From positions 496,001 to 560,000 of the forward strand of contig JAYKKR010000022.1 in assembly GCA_036971615.1 (NCBI GenBank): a stretch of 64,000 nt of DNA, written 5' to 3'. Positions 36,440 through 48,902 of this stretch are shown in pieces (the first letter of the stretch is position 1; each line of letters opens with the position of its first letter). The notes below the pieces were generated by a model. That model had not been told where the DNA came from. It made no database searches and saw nothing but the letters and a program-made list of their open reading frames with translations. Origin of the DNA: Amyloporia xantha. Taxonomy: Eukaryota; Basidiomycota; Agaricomycetes; Polyporales; Adustoporiaceae. A program made the translations under genes and the position numbers.

Positions 36440-38969
36440 TCAGGCATCGACATCATTTTCAACCACAGATCCCAACCCTCCATCAGCTTTCCACCGCCCG
36501 ATCCCATAGCGATGATTTACACCCTCCAGCCGCGGCACACATGCTGCCCCGCCACACCCACCCGTCCCCGCCATAGGCACAAGGTAGTGCACCTCCTTCA
36601 CACGCGAATGTAGTAGCGCCATGCTACACATGATGCATGGCTCGTGGGTCGTGAACAGCGTGAGGGACGTCAAGAGGTAATGCGAGCCGTTCTGCGGAGT
36701 GGGGGATGCAGATGCGGATGCGGAGGGTGTGTCTGTACGTGTCAAACCCTCGCAAAGGGATGCTGGTTCCGAAGCGACCGTGGGCACAGTTGCGCAGGAC
36801 AGTATTGGTGGAAGGTCGCTAGAAGGCAGCGGCGAAGGAGATCCAGACGCGCGATACGCTGCGACGGCACGTATGACATTTAACACGGCGTGCCGCAGTG
36901 GGTGCTTCGTCGACGTCCGCGTATCACTTGCCATCATCGGCTGCACCATTAATGTCGCTTCTTGCGTCTCCTCGTCATAAGGGACCGGGACATACGCTAC
37001 AATGGGCAACTGTCCTCGTCATCACGAATCAGCACCCGCCATACCAGAGTCACGCCAGCGACCAGCACCAGCAGGAAAGAAAGAGAGCGTACCTCGCCCT
37101 GTTGCTGTGCTTCTCGTGCCGCCCTCACCACCGTCTTCATCGCCTCGTGCGCCCATCGCACCCGGCCCCGCGACCACGGTTCTGCCTCCCCCTTCCGCCG
37201 GGGTGCATACACTGTTGGCCACAAGCTGTTCTTTAGCTGCAGCGACGTAGGCGTCAGTGCCGCGGAGCGCGGGACCATTACTATGTACGGGGAGGGCAGC
37301 GCTATGCCCTCAGGTAGGGGTGGCGAAGCTGGGTGGGTACGAGTGTAGGTAAGCAGGAGGCTCATTTTGGGGTCAGAGTCGCGCCGACGGATGCGCTTGA
37401 GGTGTGCTAATTCTGGTGTGTCTAGACCACTTTGCTTCAACCATCTGCGTCAGGCTGTTAGAGTTACACCGATGAAGTAAGCAAGTAAGCGCACCTGAGC
37501 ATCGCGGTAGTAAGTTTCGGGTCTACGATATCGACAGCCCACGCTTCCTCTAGATATCTTCAGAGTATTAGCAATTTGCAGTAAATTAAATCTAATAGTG
37601 AAGGCAACACGACTGACCCGTTCGAACCGCGTCCATATCCTCTTCCTCCTCCTCGTTCGGGGTGAGCCTCACTCGCGTGAACGGCAATCCGTCCTCTGGT
37701 ATAACCTCATCATCGGCCAAACGTGTTGCCCTCTCGCGAGGCACATCCTCATCCGCCTCTCCCTCGTCCTCATTGTCATCCAGCCGAAATAGCTCTCCCC
37801 AACCGTCAACTGTCTCCTCTTCTTCCACCCTCTCTCCAGCTGCTATCGGAGATCCAGAGCAGGACGCAGCTGCATCATCGAACCAGAGCTTATGTCCGTA
37901 GAATATACATAGCTCCTCGTCTGGCTCGACACGCCGCGTCGTCACATACCGGATGGACTCGGTCGCCGTATCGAGAGTGTAGGACACGTTCGGGTTTCGT
38001 GAGTGATTGAACAGCGAGCCTGTGCCATATGATGGAATCCTGTGTCAAATGGATTCCTTTGTTTTCCGGTTTGGGATAATGGCTCACCGAGCCCCAACGC
38101 CAGCGCCATCCGCCCGTCCCTCCATTTGAATGTATAATGGTCCAGCACTGTGTATTTCCCGTGTGCGGCGTACTCAGCCTGGCTAAAGAGGAGCACAGGA
38201 CTTATTTCGACCAAGGTTTGCGCGGGAATCACTTGTGATGCTATGTAGCAGAGGCAGAGGAGAATTAGGTTAGCTGCGAGCACCCAGACCGAGGCAAGAG
38301 GCTCGGACCAAGAAAGATCAGAGAAAGGATAGTACTGCTCCAGAAGGAAAACACCTCGAAAGTTGTTGATATTTTTACAAGAGATGCGACCTTTAGACTC
38401 ATTAATGAGAGGTTTTTGACGGTCGGAGATAATTGCCGGAGACACCGCATAGAGATACACACTGCGAGCATACAAAGTCTATCCGGAATGCGACCTCAGA
38501 GAGTGATGTCAACAGCATTTTTAGAAGGTGGGGATGACCAGGAAAGACCCGTGGACACCAGAGTACGTGTATACATCAGCATGTAGACAGATACCGGCCA
38601 GGATATGGCCTCAGCAAAGGGGCTTATTAGCATTTTTCGACTAAATTTTGGTACCATGTTGATGCATGTCAATGACTGCTCTTTGAACAATATCGAGTAA
38701 CGAATATGCATAGAACGGTGGAGGAATAGGATTCGAGAGAGAGGGTACATCAAAGCGAATAGAAGGAATTCTGAGGCGATAGAAAAAGGGTAAATCGAAA
38801 TGAACGCACCGAAAACACCTCGACCTTTGGACGGAGAAAAATCAATTCGGCATCCGGTGCTATTGAGGTGGCCTGGAGCACGGGTTACGGCCTTTGGGTC
38901 GACTGCATCGCCAGACGACAGTTCGGACATGAGTTCTAGGCTGCTGAGAACTAATGTTGTTATGGACAA
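36440..38969 (-). CDS. TAD3: SET domain fused to tRNA adenosine deaminase subunit Tad3
   Basis: Six exons (38969 or 38930 to 38810, 38240-38088, 38019-37618, 37549-37495, 37444-37093, 37009-36440) join in frame to 550 or 563 residues. The first half is SET-like: FSPSKGRGVFASQVIPAQTL, VEISPVLLFSQ, LGSLFNHSRNPNVSYTLD, VEPDEELCIFYGHKLWF. An acidic linker leads to Tad3: AWAVDIVDPKL, RWLKQSGLDTPELAHLKRIR, KHPLRHAVLNVIRAVA and TTHEPCIMCSMALLHSRV. Tad3 pairs with Tad2 to make inosine at tRNA wobble position 34; as in other Tad3 proteins the HAV motif lacks the catalytic Glu, while the PCxxC zinc cysteines stay. SET domains methylate lysines; whether this one is active is unknown. The first intron is 569 nt and unusual. 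Confidence 0.85.
38347..38359. repeat. 13-bp direct repeat inside SET-Tad3 intron 1
   Basis: GAAAACACCTCGA, identical to 38811-38823, which covers the end of exon 1. The repeats are 451 bp apart and could be target-site duplications of an insertion that enlarged the intron. Confidence 0.5.
38811..38823. repeat. 13-bp direct repeat at the exon 1 end of SET-Tad3
   Basis: Second copy of GAAAACACCTCGA. On the minus strand it reads TCGAGGTGTTTTC, the codons of the GRGVF motif immediately before the 5' splice site. Confidence 0.5.
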
Positions 38970-39440
38970 TGCTTATAATACTAAGGGATCCAACGCCCGG
39001 AGAATATCGATGAACTGCAAGCAGTGTAATGGTCAAGAGACAAGACATCTTTCAGTCTGCAGGAGACGCCCACGAGTCAAGAGTAGTTTGATCGACGTGA
39101 AATCAGTTGAGGAATATTACTGTGGTTCTACTATACATATGGTGTAACTCAACCTAGGCCTTGGATTGTAGTTCTATTAGCTATGCAAGGTCTCTCAAAT
39201 TTTGTTCTTTTGTCGGTGGATTTCAACCTATATGCTATCCCTGCTCTAACAGCGTCGTAGGTCTAATGTTGAATATACTGTAAATCAACAAGTATCAAGT
39301 AACCTGTTCATCATGATTGGACTGCGTTCAGTGATTGTTGCAGAGAACACTCAAGACCACGGAAACACTATTGTCCCTATTGTGTGCCAGTGCGAGCTCC
39401 CGGATATCAGTCAACGTTATGGCCCATGGAAAATGATATC
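38970..39440. other. intergenic region
   Basis: 471 bp with the SET-Tad3 promoter and the F-box gene 3' end (same strand). Nothing else recognised. Confidence 0.45.
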
Positions 39441-40914
39441 CTAAATTACTCCATGAATCAGCACTGTGACGAGGGCGCCGGATGACATGATGAAGACGCA
39501 CGATAGCATATGTTGCTTGTGTAATTCTGGCAGTCGACTGATCAGCGCAGAGCGTATTTCCGCGGTTCCAGGAAGACCGTCAGTGGTAAGATGCACCGAA
39601 ACATAACAGATCTCTAAGTGTAACCCGAGCGTGCCACACTTCGAAGGCGAGAGTGATTGAGTAAAGTGACCGTCAATCGAAGACCACTCGCGTTCATCGA
39701 ATACGGAAAACACTCTGTCCACCATATTCCCCCCGTATTTGACTGCAATTCGCAGATGCACAGAGGTCATTGTGTTAAGTGGCAATTGGGAACAGAGTTT
39801 TGGTACCCATCCACAGTACGTCTCATTATCAGCGAGGTGGACGAACAATTTGCGTAGGTGCGGTTGGAAAAACCTTAGATGACGCTCTTTCATGGTTAGT
39901 CAGAATAGACTACAAGGGGCGACGAGTCAAAGAGACACACCAACTATATGGTCTGCCCTCTGGGGTGACAGATCGCAGCCAGATCGAAGACCAAGATTGA
40001 CAGACTTGAGAGATGAATGAGCGAGAAAAGGGATTCGACGAAGTTGCCACTTTTCTAGATCTCCGAGGGACATAATTTCACCAAATTCGAGATGTTTGAG
40101 CCGGTTGACCATGCCAGCTTCAACTAGCATGTCGACAAGAATCTTAGTTGTCCGTGGATCGGGCCGCAAATACAAGAGCTCGAGATTGATTCGGGACGAA
40201 AGTAGTTCCACGCTCAGATCGGTTTGGTGCCAATGTGCTAGCCAATGAATTCTTCTACAATAGAGTCGCCTGATATTGGGGAGCGCACGAAGGAGTCGAA
40301 CGAACTGCTCAGGGGAGGAAAATTCAACGCTGCTGAGCTGTAGCGTCGTAACAGACGAGAACTCAGACAGGTTCCGAAAGAATTGGGTATTATTAGCGCC
40401 TGGAAGTATAACGCGCCGGAGGCTCAGTGTTTCCACCCGAGTAAGCTTGCAGGCAAGCATCGCCGGAAACCATGACAGAAGAGATACGTTATTTGGCAAG
40501 GATGACCCATGAGCATGAATATCCAGTGTTCGTGTTAGATCTCCGAGCGACTCGTGCGCGATCAGCATATTTGCAAAGCTGCGCAGCTGATGAGGATAAT
40601 GCAGTACGACACATTCAAGGAGGCGAGCACGACTTCTCGGAAGCCATGAACGACAGGTCAACGCGCAGGCGCGGAGGCTTCGTCGACGATGAGAAGTATT
40701 CGCCACAGAGTCAATAATATGTTCGAATAATTCGATGGGAAAGGAAGGATCCTGGATGATATGATCATCGTCGACCGCGATCGACGAATTCGAAGGATGC
40801 AGACTTAGTGCTCTGATATTGTGGGATAAGTCCTGTATACATAAGAGTGATTAGGCTGTGAATGAGAAGTAAATCTGTTCGAACCCACTTCAGCCATTGA
40901 CTGAGACTCTCCAT
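39441..40914 (-). CDS. F-box-like protein with leucine-rich repeats
   Basis: Probable substrate adaptor of an SCF ubiquitin ligase. Three exons (40914-40885, 40832-39941, 39886-39441) give 455 residues in frame. After a short leader (MESLSQWLKW) comes the F-box-like motif FPIELFEHIIDSVANTSHRR, RSLRACALTCRSWLPRSR, of the type expanded in Agaricomycetes. LRR-like stretches follow (RVETLSLRRVIL, VTTLQLSSVEFSS, NIRRLYCRRIHWL, HLEFGEIMSLGD). The C-terminal exon is less conserved in appearance. The first exon and its GTTCGA donor are less certain than the rest. Such genes are many and rapidly evolving in this group, so no specific target can be named. Confidence 0.72.
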
Positions 40915-42328
40915 GACGGGCCATAACGCGCAGCAATATATCAATATATACACTGACACGTGAGCTTCGGATGTGCCTCGATGTGCCTCGGAGCGACTCT
41001 TCGTGTGGTAGTAATTGTCAGTCGGTTGCCTAAAGCGACCAAAGTCAACGGGTTGGCGACCTCTCAAACAAGGGCCCTTGAAGAGTGAACTTCATGATAA
41101 GCAAGTCGTATCATTGACTCAACTCTGTGCGATCGTAAGGAAACACCCACATATAGTGGGAATGCCACTGTAACGATTGTATGTCACGGCGGCGGCGAGG
41201 TGATGTTCTGTGTTGGGGCACTTTTCCGGGAGTGTACGTGTCGGGCTTCCTGATCGATTGAGATCAACTTCGAGCTGCAGAGTCGATACAGACTGGTGCA
41301 GGCCTCACTAGAGAGAAAGAGGGAATAGGACAGCCGAATAGAACAACACGAACACTGCACTAAGTATTATATCTGAAGGTGTGTGATGCATCAGGCTTTG
41401 CGTGGCACGCGTCTCACGGTACCCATCAAGTCAAGAACCAGGGAGCGCTGTCGCAAATGGCATGGTACTTAATCCTCATATGATCAAGCCATCCTTCCTG
41501 ATCATTCGTTTGTATATCGCATACAACATGCTGAACCTGGTGTTCGGTTCAGATGACTGGAAGCATAGTAAGCTGCAGGTGGGACCAACATTATTGCTGC
41601 GGCTGCATTCAAGTGAGAATTCTTCACCTTTCCATCCAGAGTCGAAGATCACATAACCCATACGGCAGGCTGGTACAAGCAGTCTGTTGATATCTCGTCC
41701 AAGTCGAGAACTTAAGGTGACTAGTCACTAGTGAGCAAGCGTAATAGCTCAACACCCGTAAAAGTGACGACCAAGTTAATGAGCTATATGTCTGTCGCCA
41801 CTACTGGAATTCCATGCAAGAGAACTGCAGTGGGTGAGTCGAACATACGAAACCTCGAGGCTTGAGCTTGCGGGGACCACAAGAGGACTATGAACGCCGG
41901 TGCATCGAGCAGGCCGGCAGGGACGGTACATCGGGCTATAAATCTTGATAGCCTTTCGCATCAAAAAGTCCAGATTCCCAAGGGACCGCATGCTTGCACT
42001 CGACCATACCGGTTATGTGCGTATGGCAAGGCACATGGCTATATGTTCACCATCACTCCGGACTTTGGACGTAATCTGTCCATGATTGCGCTCTCATCCC
42101 ACTTTTATTCATGAATGACCTGATCTAGGACCCGCCATATACGCATACGTGGTGCCCCCTTTCCTTTGTATCCTCCTAGGAAGATCGCCAATCGACAGGC
42201 TTGATTCCGCATATTTAAATCACATTCTGCAGCGCGGTGAGCTCCGAGCGTAAGGGTGCACGCCCATATCGTGGATGTTCAGCTCGTACTGACTGCAGCC
42301 TAATTCTAGTTCGGAGGCAAACACCGGC
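40915..42328. other. intergenic region between F-box and methyltransferase genes
   Basis: 1.4 kb between divergent genes. The ORFs here (for example 41402-41656) show no family features. No repeats were noticed. Confidence 0.4.
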
Positions 42329-45300
42329 ATGCTACTCTCTCCGCCGAGTCCGTTCGTGATGGACGATCTCGCGGAGATCCCCCCTCTCCGCAAGAGCACG
42401 TCCATACCGAGCTCCGCACCATGGGTCAACTCGCCTGTGGCGTCCAGCGAGCCTTCAGAAGACCATCACAGTCATCCGGTCTCCTCACCCCCCTCATTCC
42501 ACAATAGACGCAAGTTATTGAGCTTGAAACGGTCTATTAGCGCGGTGCCCGTCCTTCAGGCGCAACGGACAGCGGATGTCATGCAGGAGGAGCTCGTTGA
42601 TATGCCTTATACGGAGACAACCGGACGCCCTTCTGCAGCTTCGAGCTCTCTGGAGGGGAAATCGGGCAGTACAAGTTCTACACGTTCCATCGCGTCCGAC
42701 CAGCTGGAAACCACCCCTGACTTTCTCTCTCACACTACGGTATGTCCTGTCCAGCATGGGTGATTATTCCGATTCATCTTGCTCATTCGTGGCCGACCGT
42801 CACCCTCATGTCACCTGAATACTCTCACGTAGAGCACGACGAGCAGTGGAAAGTCGCCGTTCTCAGGGTATCAGGATAGTGGACGCGGCGCGCCATCTTT
42901 CAAAAGCGAGCTGTCCGACATCGAAGAGCTGAGGGAGTACAGCAGAAGACTTCGAGACCGAGAGTCACAGTTCGCCAAACGGCACGGAAGGAAGGTCCAT
43001 CGATTCCCCGCAAGCGAAGTGCCATACCCGAGGAGCTATGACCGAGAAGTGGTCGATCAGTAAGTTTGCCCGTTGTTCGGAGTTTGCGCGCGTCTCCCGC
43101 ATTAACGATTATCTTTCAGCGACATATGGTGCATGATGTGGGGCCATCAGCTAACTGGAGGAGTGGCCATGCATGCGCTCACCGCTTTGCCACTTAAGAT
43201 GTCGGTAATTTCTTGCCTCTACAGTCGATACCCGGCCACTTACGCTGGGACGCTACTACCAGATTGGACGTGGGGTGTGGTTCGTTCGTCCATCCGTATC
43301 ATCACGGGATTTTGAGTCAACAAATTCAGGTACTGGGTCGTGGATTCTGAACGCCGCTCAGAGGTTCAAGGTTCGCAATTTCCACCATTGTTTCGTGCTC
43401 ATAGATCGACTGATTTCGTGCGTCTCTACCCAGTCCACTCATTTTGTCGGTGAGTTAAGGCCGCATCAACTCGATCGATGGTGATCTGATGATCACGCAC
43501 GCAGGTCTGGATGTGGTCCCGCTATATCCGGATCTGGAGCAAATTGGACCCGAATACGCATCTAGAGTGAGTTGGGTGCAAGCCAATTTGTAAGTCGTCA
43601 ATCGCTTGGTCCCACAAGGCTTATTTCACGGAAGCGTGGCATGATTCTGCAGCCTTGAACGTCTACCCTTTGCCGATGAAGAGTTTGATTTCGTGTCAGT
43701 CCTTGCTGTCGGTTTTATACTTGTCCTTTTCTGACTATTGCGACATATTTCCTATTCGCAGCTATGCGAGGCGTATTTCCCGTGGTGTCCCTGAAGATAA
43801 AGTAAGTGCACTGCATCTTATTGTTCATTTGTCGCACTGACAATTCCCTCGCATCAGTGGGACCAACTGTTAGAGGTTAGTCAGCTACCAACACATTTCC
43901 ATCGCACACTTGTACTGATACATATCCAGGAACTTTCCCGCGTGCTGAAGCCAGGCTGTGCCATTCAAGTACAGCATATTTTTTGTTCATTTTGTGCCAG
44001 CATACTCACTCAATCTTAGCTATCTGAAGAAGATCTGTATTTCCCGGGTGGTCCCCACGACCTGCCCTCACCCAAGGATGATTCATCACGGCCGGTGCAA
44101 TCCCCTCCCGTGCAGTCCCATCCAACCTCCCCACTCAAGCAATCCAGTGCAACTGTACCGCCCGTTCCACCACTTCCTACAGATACCTCCCCTCTTTCGT
44201 CAGTCGAAGCTGCCTTCGATAAGATACCAGCCACTAGCCCCGCCGACAGCCAGGGTCATGTGGCGTTTTTCAATCCGCGCAACCCCCCAGTCAACCCTCG
44301 CGACCATTCCTTACTCGAACATATATACAACGAGATGCACGCTGCGCGTTTTATCAACCTCGGGCCGCTGGCCATCATAAACAACATGTTGCCTCTGCAT
44401 TTCAGCGGTGAGTCTGCATCAGAGCTGCTATTTTTTGTGATTAACGCCGATGTGATCAGGTGTACGCACCCATCCTCCTTTACTCACCATGTTCCCGCCC
44501 CCGCCACACGTCTATTCTGCGATGGCACCGCAGAACCATGACGGCACCACGTCGGACGTCCCACCGTCCCAGCCTGCACGGTTTCAGTCACCGATGACAC
44601 CCGTCCAGCAAGCCCAAACGATCGAGGAGGAAGCCATAGGCCAGCGATTACAAAGGCTCGACCTTGCGCTTCCTGCATCCAGTCCGGGCAGCCCGTCGCC
44701 TTTCATCCTAGTGCCCCAGCTGGTCTCAGGGAGCGCGCGATATGCGCGACTCGACATGGGGCGCTACATCGCCTACGCCCCGCGCTCCCTCTTCGCGCCG
44801 AACCCATTCCAGCGGAAAGACCCGCCCCCTTCCCAAGCCGGGGCCGCACCACAGTCCCAGTCCCAGAAAACGGAACTGGGGAACCGGGTCCGCATCGACG
44901 CGATCCGGTACGACATGCGCACGCTCAACCTGCAGCTCTCGCTGCGCGTGCAGGAGGTGCTCGCGTGCTCCGAGGCGATGTGGGACTTTGTCGTGGACTT
45001 CCAGAGGGCGCACGCCGTGGCGGACCTGCCTAAAACCCCGTCGTCGCATGCGGTGAGGGGCCGGTTCTCGCGGCAGAACTCCGAGGCCGTGCCGCTGGTG
45101 TCGCCCTCGCCCATGAAGCGCGCCTTTTCCTCGTCGGACCCGATGGAGAAGATGCTCATGGAGCTGACCCGACCCCAGTTCGATGCGCTCCTCTCCAGGT
45201 TCAAATTGTGAGATTATTCCCGACGCCGTCTCCGTCTCTCGCGCCTGTCGTTTTGCTGACTTGCATCACAGTGACATGCAGGACCAGATGAGCTTCAGCG

Positions 45301-45695
45301 CGGTGCTGGAGGACCGACTCTGCTGGGATCCGGTCCCCCCCTCACGCACCGACGAGCGCAAGGAATTCGACGTGCTGTGCGACGTCTGGGCGCAGTACCA
45401 AGAAGATCAGCGTGCCGGCATCGCGCACAGACCGAGCAAAGCGCGCTCGAGTACCGCCTCCGCGCTGAATACCTCCGCCTCCCACAGCCACTCCACCGAG
45501 TCCTATCGCGACGGAGGAGACACCCTGCGCGAGGGCAAACCCGCAGGGCGGCCGGGGCTGGTAAATTTCGCGCGCGACGGACAAGCCTCTAGCGACTCCG
45601 ATGCGCATCGTTTCCCCGCCGGACACCCCCCTGCCATCCCTGCATACGATCGTCTCTCCCGGACGATCCGTACCTTCGTCGCTTTCAAGGCGTAG
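42329..45695 (+). CDS. S-adenosylmethionine-dependent methyltransferase with long C-terminal extension
   Basis: At least ten exons, several very short. The N-terminal 150 residues are Ser/Pro-rich and probably disordered, followed by a charged segment (ELREYSRRLRDRESQFAKRH). The class I methyltransferase core follows: a glycine-rich motif I (GTGSWILNAAQRFK), THFVGLDVVPLYPDLEQIG, RVSWVQANFLERLPFADEEF, YARRISRGVPEDKWDQLLEE and LSRVLKPGCAIQ. The strand after this is LSEEDLYFPG. The C-terminal 350 residues include NEMHAARFINLGPLAIINNM, RLDMGRYIAYAPRSLFAPNP and VLACSEAMWDFVVDFQRAHA, a region seen in large Agaricomycete methyltransferases. Substrate unknown. The exons around 43190-43400 are the least certain. 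Confidence 0.75.
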
Positions 45696-45722
45696 GCAGG
45701 GCCTGGGCCGTTACAAATATGT

Positions 45723-45746
45723 GCACCGACGATCCCCCGTCGGTGC
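45723..45746 (+). terminator. hairpin in the methyltransferase 3' region
   Basis: Perfect 9-bp stem GCACCGACG/CGTCGGTGC with a 6-nt loop, 28 bp after the stop codon. It may stabilise the mRNA or mark its end; eukaryotic genes do not need such a hairpin to terminate, so the label is tentative. Confidence 0.25.
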
Positions 45747-47544
45747 CGAAGGCGCCATCTTAATGCTCCCGCTCTGTTTCCACCCGTCCCACGTTCACGA
45801 CTCACGAGCCGTCCCTGCCTCCCTCGTTTCCATCATAAATGGCCTTTCTTCGAAGTTGTGGCGCCTTCGCGCGCTAGGCCGCTAACGGAAGGTATCCAGG
45901 GGCGGTGGAACCTTATCATTGTATTGTGTTATCTGCGCTTTCCACCATCATTTACCAAGTGTTGTAGAATCACGCATAGAGTTTGTATACCCTCGATACC
46001 CCCGTTGCTACGTCGATGTACTACGTCCAGGCCGCACCGTATAGTTGGACGACTCATCACGAGTAGATTAGATGTGCGAGTCTACGAGAAGGGCGCTGCA
46101 CTACGTAATCAGATATCGCATGCTTTGTCTGCACACAATCAAGCACTTCGTCATACGACCGGTGGTTGCTCCAGAGTGTTTACCCGAGGTCGCCCATGTC
46201 CGGATCGTCGTGGAGGCTGGAGCGATGATCATACGCATGAAGCGGTACGTACTCGAGTCGGTCGCGCCAGGGCATCCGAACCGCTTCCCTCTCACTCACG
46301 CTGGAAACAGACGTTGTAAGTTTTAGCTATTCTTCCCTAGTTCTCCCGTCGGGCTGGGCGTGTCCACTACATAGTACTGTCCTGCGCGTCGCGCCGGACA
46401 CCCGGAGAAGCATGGGTGCATCCATAGCAGCCGTATGTACGCGTCCAACGGCCTATTCTCGTCATTGTTCCGAATCCCACTGTATGACGATCAGAATTCG
46501 CCGATTACACAGCCGCCCGCGCGTGAGCTCAAGTGGGAGGCCAGTTGGCTGTTGTGGGACAGGCGTCGCCATGCATGGGTCACCAATTGTGCCCAGGTCG
46601 GGCTCCGAGGCGACCTTTGGGCTTAGAACGGCCCTTGTGTGAAGCTAAGCTCAAGCTTCGACGCTCGCCTGCAGGATCCCAGCCACACCCTCCATATAAG
46701 GTTCGACCGCTGCCTTTCCGGGGCCAAAGTTGCCTTTTCGGTCGACGGTGGCTTGCTCTGCTCCCGCACTTTGCCCCATTCGCAATTCGCAACTGGCAGC
46801 GGGTTCTCTCGATAGGTCTCATCGTGCCGCATTCAGCAGTACCGTTCGCCTGCACCGGCAGCCTCGTATTCATATGGGCGATAGACCCGCCGATTGCAGC
46901 CTCCCCGCATGGACATGACATATGAATACGAACCACTGGCACCGTCGCCCAGACCGACGACGAGAGCGCAGATCGACCGCGCCAAGCGGACTCGTGCAGG
47001 CCGTGCTGTTTTCTATGACAGCATTCGAGTTCATTCATACGTATACCGGGCCTAATTGACGTGCACATCCGCGGTCGAAGCTCGGAGGCCGAGTCTCGCT
47101 CGAGCATTTGTATGAGCGTGCACGAAGAAGACGATGATGGCGCAGGGCGTGGACGATGTCGGTCCTCCGTCAGGCAGTCGTCCTGCCTTTTGGGACGGCG
47201 TGTCTCTACCTCCACCTCTAGGTCTCGATCTCGGGTTCCAGGTTCCAGGTTCCAGGCTCCAGATTTTCACCTTCTGAGTTCAGCGTTCAGCGTTCTGCAT
47301 CCTGCACCGCTCACCGGAACCCACCATCCAGCTGAATCAGCCCGAAGAGTCCACCCAGTATTATTAGCAGCGCTCACACGCAAGCCACGGCAAGATCTAT
47401 CATCTCACACACTCCCAATTCCAGCCTGCGGGTGCAGACGGCCAAGCTGCGGCTCGCCTGCAGTGTCTCTCTACTCTCCGATCTGCAGTCTCTATAGGCC
47501 TTCTGTTAAGATCGTGGACGTTCACCGTACAGCGCATCAGCGTG

Positions 47545-47729
47545 GTACACCAGACAACCTCATAATGCATGAGCTTATAACGCATTAAATGTCATAATGC
47601 CCACGCCGAGTGGGGACTTGGGGTTAGTCACCTCAGGCTAAACGTCGTCGATATGCTCATGCATAGAATCTCATCATCATACGCCAGGTGGGGGACCAAC
47701 GTGATGCATTATGAGATTGTCTACTGTAC
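47545..47729. repeat. 185-bp segment bounded by 26-bp inverted repeats
   Basis: The left arm (47545-47570, starting GTACACCAGACAAC) and right arm (47704-47729, ending GTCTACTGTAC) are complementary at about 23 of 26 positions. The interior has further CATAATGC/ATGCAT motifs. A short foldback or MITE-like element would look like this; no target duplication was found. Confidence 0.45.
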
Positions 47730-48862
47730 TTACGCCCCCGCACCGCATCCCGGGCCAGCTGGACCAGGCTCTCTGCCCCCAGCTGTGCCCACCCCTGGCG
47801 GCAGAATTCGAACACCCAGGACGGAGAAAGTTGCTACGCAACGCCACAGGATCAAACTCTGTTCATCTTCTTCCCCTCCTGCGCACGACGGGGCTGGAAT
47901 TAAGCTCAAGGTTCGCTGCGTGCTTCGGATTCGAATCCGGACAGGGGCAAGGATCAAGGATCAAGCCCATCGCCCATTCGCCGAATTCGAGTCAGCTCTG
48001 CGGGGATGAGTGCGAGAGTCCATGATACTGAGAGCCTCGGGGAATCTCGCCGCGGCCTGCGTATACGTAGCGCGCTGGGAAGCTGCGTGCAGATCCGCCA
48101 ACGTTACGGTGCAGGGTGGCGTGTGCGTGTATGCGTGGAGAGCCAGCTGAACGCCGGACGCGTACGAGCTGCGGTGTCTCGATCACTCCGAGTCTCCCAT
48201 GGACGATAAGGTGGGGGGAGAAGAGAAGCGGGCCATCTAGATTCTAGATCGAGGTAATACTGGACGGGGGCTGCGAAGCCCCGGAGGACGGACGCTCGGT
48301 CGTCGCTCGATAGCTATGGATTCGTTGCCAGCCAGGAAGAAACACTTTACGGCAAGCGACAGGCCTGGATATCGATATCTCAGCGCGCGTGCTCGCGAGA
48401 CCTGTGCGTAATGGAAACGAAGAAAATGCAATTAAGCAACTATAGCGCGGTACATACACAATGTAATGGATGTGTACGAGTCCTCGGTGATCTGCATGCC
48501 ATTTTAGCGCGCTCGAGAGAGACACATCGTCCCATCGCCATCATGCATCATCGATATCACCTCTGCGAGCGCACACGCCCGCGGATGATGCGACTGACGC
48601 GTAGCGTATCCCCCGCTCCGGGACCGCTCCCCTCCAGATTTTGCGTCGAGCTGCCCATCAATCACAAGCCAGCGGCGTCTGCAGCTCAGTTGGCATCTGG
48701 CATCTGTCAGCCGCATACGGCCTCGAGGATGGTGGGATGGCCAGATCCGGTGCGTGGGCTGATGAAGCAGCTGAATACTGGATATTTGAATAGTGAGCGC
48801 TGAGCGCCGAGAGCCAATCAGACCGCCCTAATATGTCCAACAGGGTCCGGAGGGCGTCCATC

Positions 48863-48902
48863 CGTATCTGTATCTGTATCTGTATCCGTATCCGCATCCG
48901 TC
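48863..48902. repeat. hexanucleotide tandem array
   Basis: GTATCT/GTATCC units repeated about six times with increasing drift. A microsatellite. Confidence 0.7.

Noticed and set aside
46692..46701. Perfect CArG box CCATATAAGG upstream of the MADS gene, possible autoregulation
   Set aside because: One such site is expected by chance in roughly 16 kb, and it lies 5.7 kb from the gene; not evidence by itself.
46580..47215. 211-codon minus-strand ORF
   Set aside because: Composition looks like a random reading of GC-rich DNA, with no family motifs and competing ORFs on the plus strand.
47790..47945. tRNA-like TTCGAA-containing segments (possible tRNA or SINE)
   Set aside because: The candidate T-arms do not pair over five bases and no acceptor stem could be closed, so no tRNA call was made.
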